A stretch of 64,000 bases of DNA, from assembly GCF_004168285.1 (NCBI RefSeq), contig NZ_SEWF01000010.1:124001-188000 (forward strand). Direction: 5' to 3'. Source of the stretch: Emticicia agri. GTDB taxonomy: Bacteria; Bacteroidota; Bacteroidia; Cytophagales; Spirosomataceae. Shown here piece by piece: positions 63,532-64,000 of this stretch (positions are counted from its first letter, which is position 1; every line of letters begins with the position of its first letter). Position numbers and translations under genes: made by a program. Below the pieces are notes generated by a model that was not told the origin of the DNA, did no database searches, and was given only the letters and a program-made list of their open reading frames with translations.

Positions 63532-63539
63532 TATTTTTG
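63532..63539 (+). promoter_or_regulatory. Bacteroidota -7 element for argG
   Basis: Exact TATTTTTG, 48 bases upstream of the ATG. No clear -33 TTG. Confidence 0.4.
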
Positions 63540-63587
63540 CAAAATTTTTATTAAAACCTATATTTCCGTTTCAACGGTTGATGTAAT

Positions 63588-64000
63588 ATGAAAGTTGTTT
63601 TAGCATATAGTGGAGGATTAGATACCTCGTTTTGTGTAAAATACCTGACCGAAGAATTAGGTCATGAAATACATTCTGTATTGGTTGATACAGGTGGTTT
63701 TACAGAAGAAGAAATCAAGGATATTGAGACAAAGGCGTATGAATTAGGCGTAAAACACCATCATACAGCTCGTATGGTAGGCGAATATTATCAGAAATGT
63801 ATTCGTTATCTGGTATATGGCAATATCCTGAAAAACAATACTTATCCGCTTTCTGTAAGTGCTGAACGTATGTTTCAGGCGGTAGCAGTAGCTGATTATG
63901 CCAAAGAAATTGGTGCAGAAGCTGTTGCCCACGGAAGTACAGGTGCCGGAAACGACCAGGTGCGTTTTGATATGGTTTTCAGAATCGTATTACCCAATGC
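63588..64000 (+). CDS. argG: Argininosuccinate synthase (5' part)
   Basis: The first 137 codons are present; the gene runs off the window. MKVVLAYSGGLDTSFCVKYL is the ATP-pyrophosphatase P-loop SGGxDTS of ArgG, and AVAHGSTGAGNDQVRFD is the citrulline/aspartate-binding block. ArgG condenses citrulline and aspartate in arginine synthesis. Other arginine genes may follow beyond the window. Confidence 0.93.
   Translation, partial: MKVVLAYSGGLDTSFCVKYLTEELGHEIHSVLVDTGGFTEEEIKDIETKAYELGVKHHHTARMVGEYYQKCIRYLVYGNILKNNTYPLSVSAERMFQAVAVADYAKEIGAEAVAHGSTGAGNDQVRFDMVFRIVLPN

Overview
The window reads as a chromosomal stretch of a Bacteroidota bacterium, most likely Cytophagales. Evidence: adjacent type IX secretion genes (PorU sortase, PorV outer-membrane protein), a LytS/LytTR two-component pair, BshC of bacillithiol synthesis, TonB-C/TPR proteins, a GH43-type secreted enzyme, and many promoters of the Bacteroidota form TTG-N19-TAnnTTTG. 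Genus-level placement is not possible from the sequence alone. Almost all of it is core or housekeeping DNA with moderate GC. Clear exceptions are an AT-rich gene at 12159-14093 and a smaller AT-rich gene at 41304-41873.

Layout. 1-8640: 3' end of a NagB-type deaminase fused to a PIG-L/LmbE domain, a DsbD-N protein, a PolB-like exonuclease, two PlsC-type acyltransferases, GapN-like dehydrogenase, a SPOR lipoprotein, FabD and an acyl-ACP desaturase (a lipid-metabolism cluster). 8641-12015: TonB-C/TPR protein, DUF1835 protein, GNAT protein, and a two-TM winged-helix-like protein. 12159-14246: an AIPR-family (abortive infection) gene with an Mrr-like nuclease motif at its N-terminus and a cold-shock-like domain at its C-terminus, lying against the 3' end of tRNA-His(GTG). 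14337-31941: RecG, alpha/beta hydrolase, SprT-like peptidase, PorU, PorV, a DUF5916-type outer-membrane protein, GDPD, GH3-family protein, SbcD and SbcC. 32035-41154: S41 peptidase, a GlmU-like/HolB/HemC operon read leftward, NmrA-like protein, PQQ-type sugar dehydrogenase, LytTR regulator and histidine kinase. 41304-54567: a SUKH-like orphan, an Hsp70-like ATPase, an S74-chaperone surface protein, SemiSWEET, XylA, GuaB, a frameshifted TonB-C lipoprotein, a GH43-type protein, BshC and an FAD oxidoreductase. 54689-64000: acyl-CoA synthetase, PriA, divergent MntH and DtxR/MntR-family regulator, an LptF/G-family permease, an SGNH lipoprotein and the 5' part of ArgG.

The most interesting signals are these. 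(1) The nuclease-motif/AIPR/cold-shock fusion at a tRNA 3' end is a candidate anti-phage gene. (2) There are three different palindromic MITE-like or repeat elements. One has a TA target duplication and completes the stop codon of the sugar dehydrogenase, one has a TTA duplication just upstream of a hydrolase, and one lies in the predicted 5' leader of the LptF/G gene; two of the three share an 18-base GC-rich module. (3) A DtxR-box-like palindrome sits between mntH and its divergent regulator, positioned to control both. (4) A TonB-C lipoprotein gene is broken or made switchable by one extra A in an A8 run.

No rRNA, CRISPR array, intact IS transposase, integrase or prophage was seen. Functions are assigned from recognisable motifs read by eye; no database search was run.
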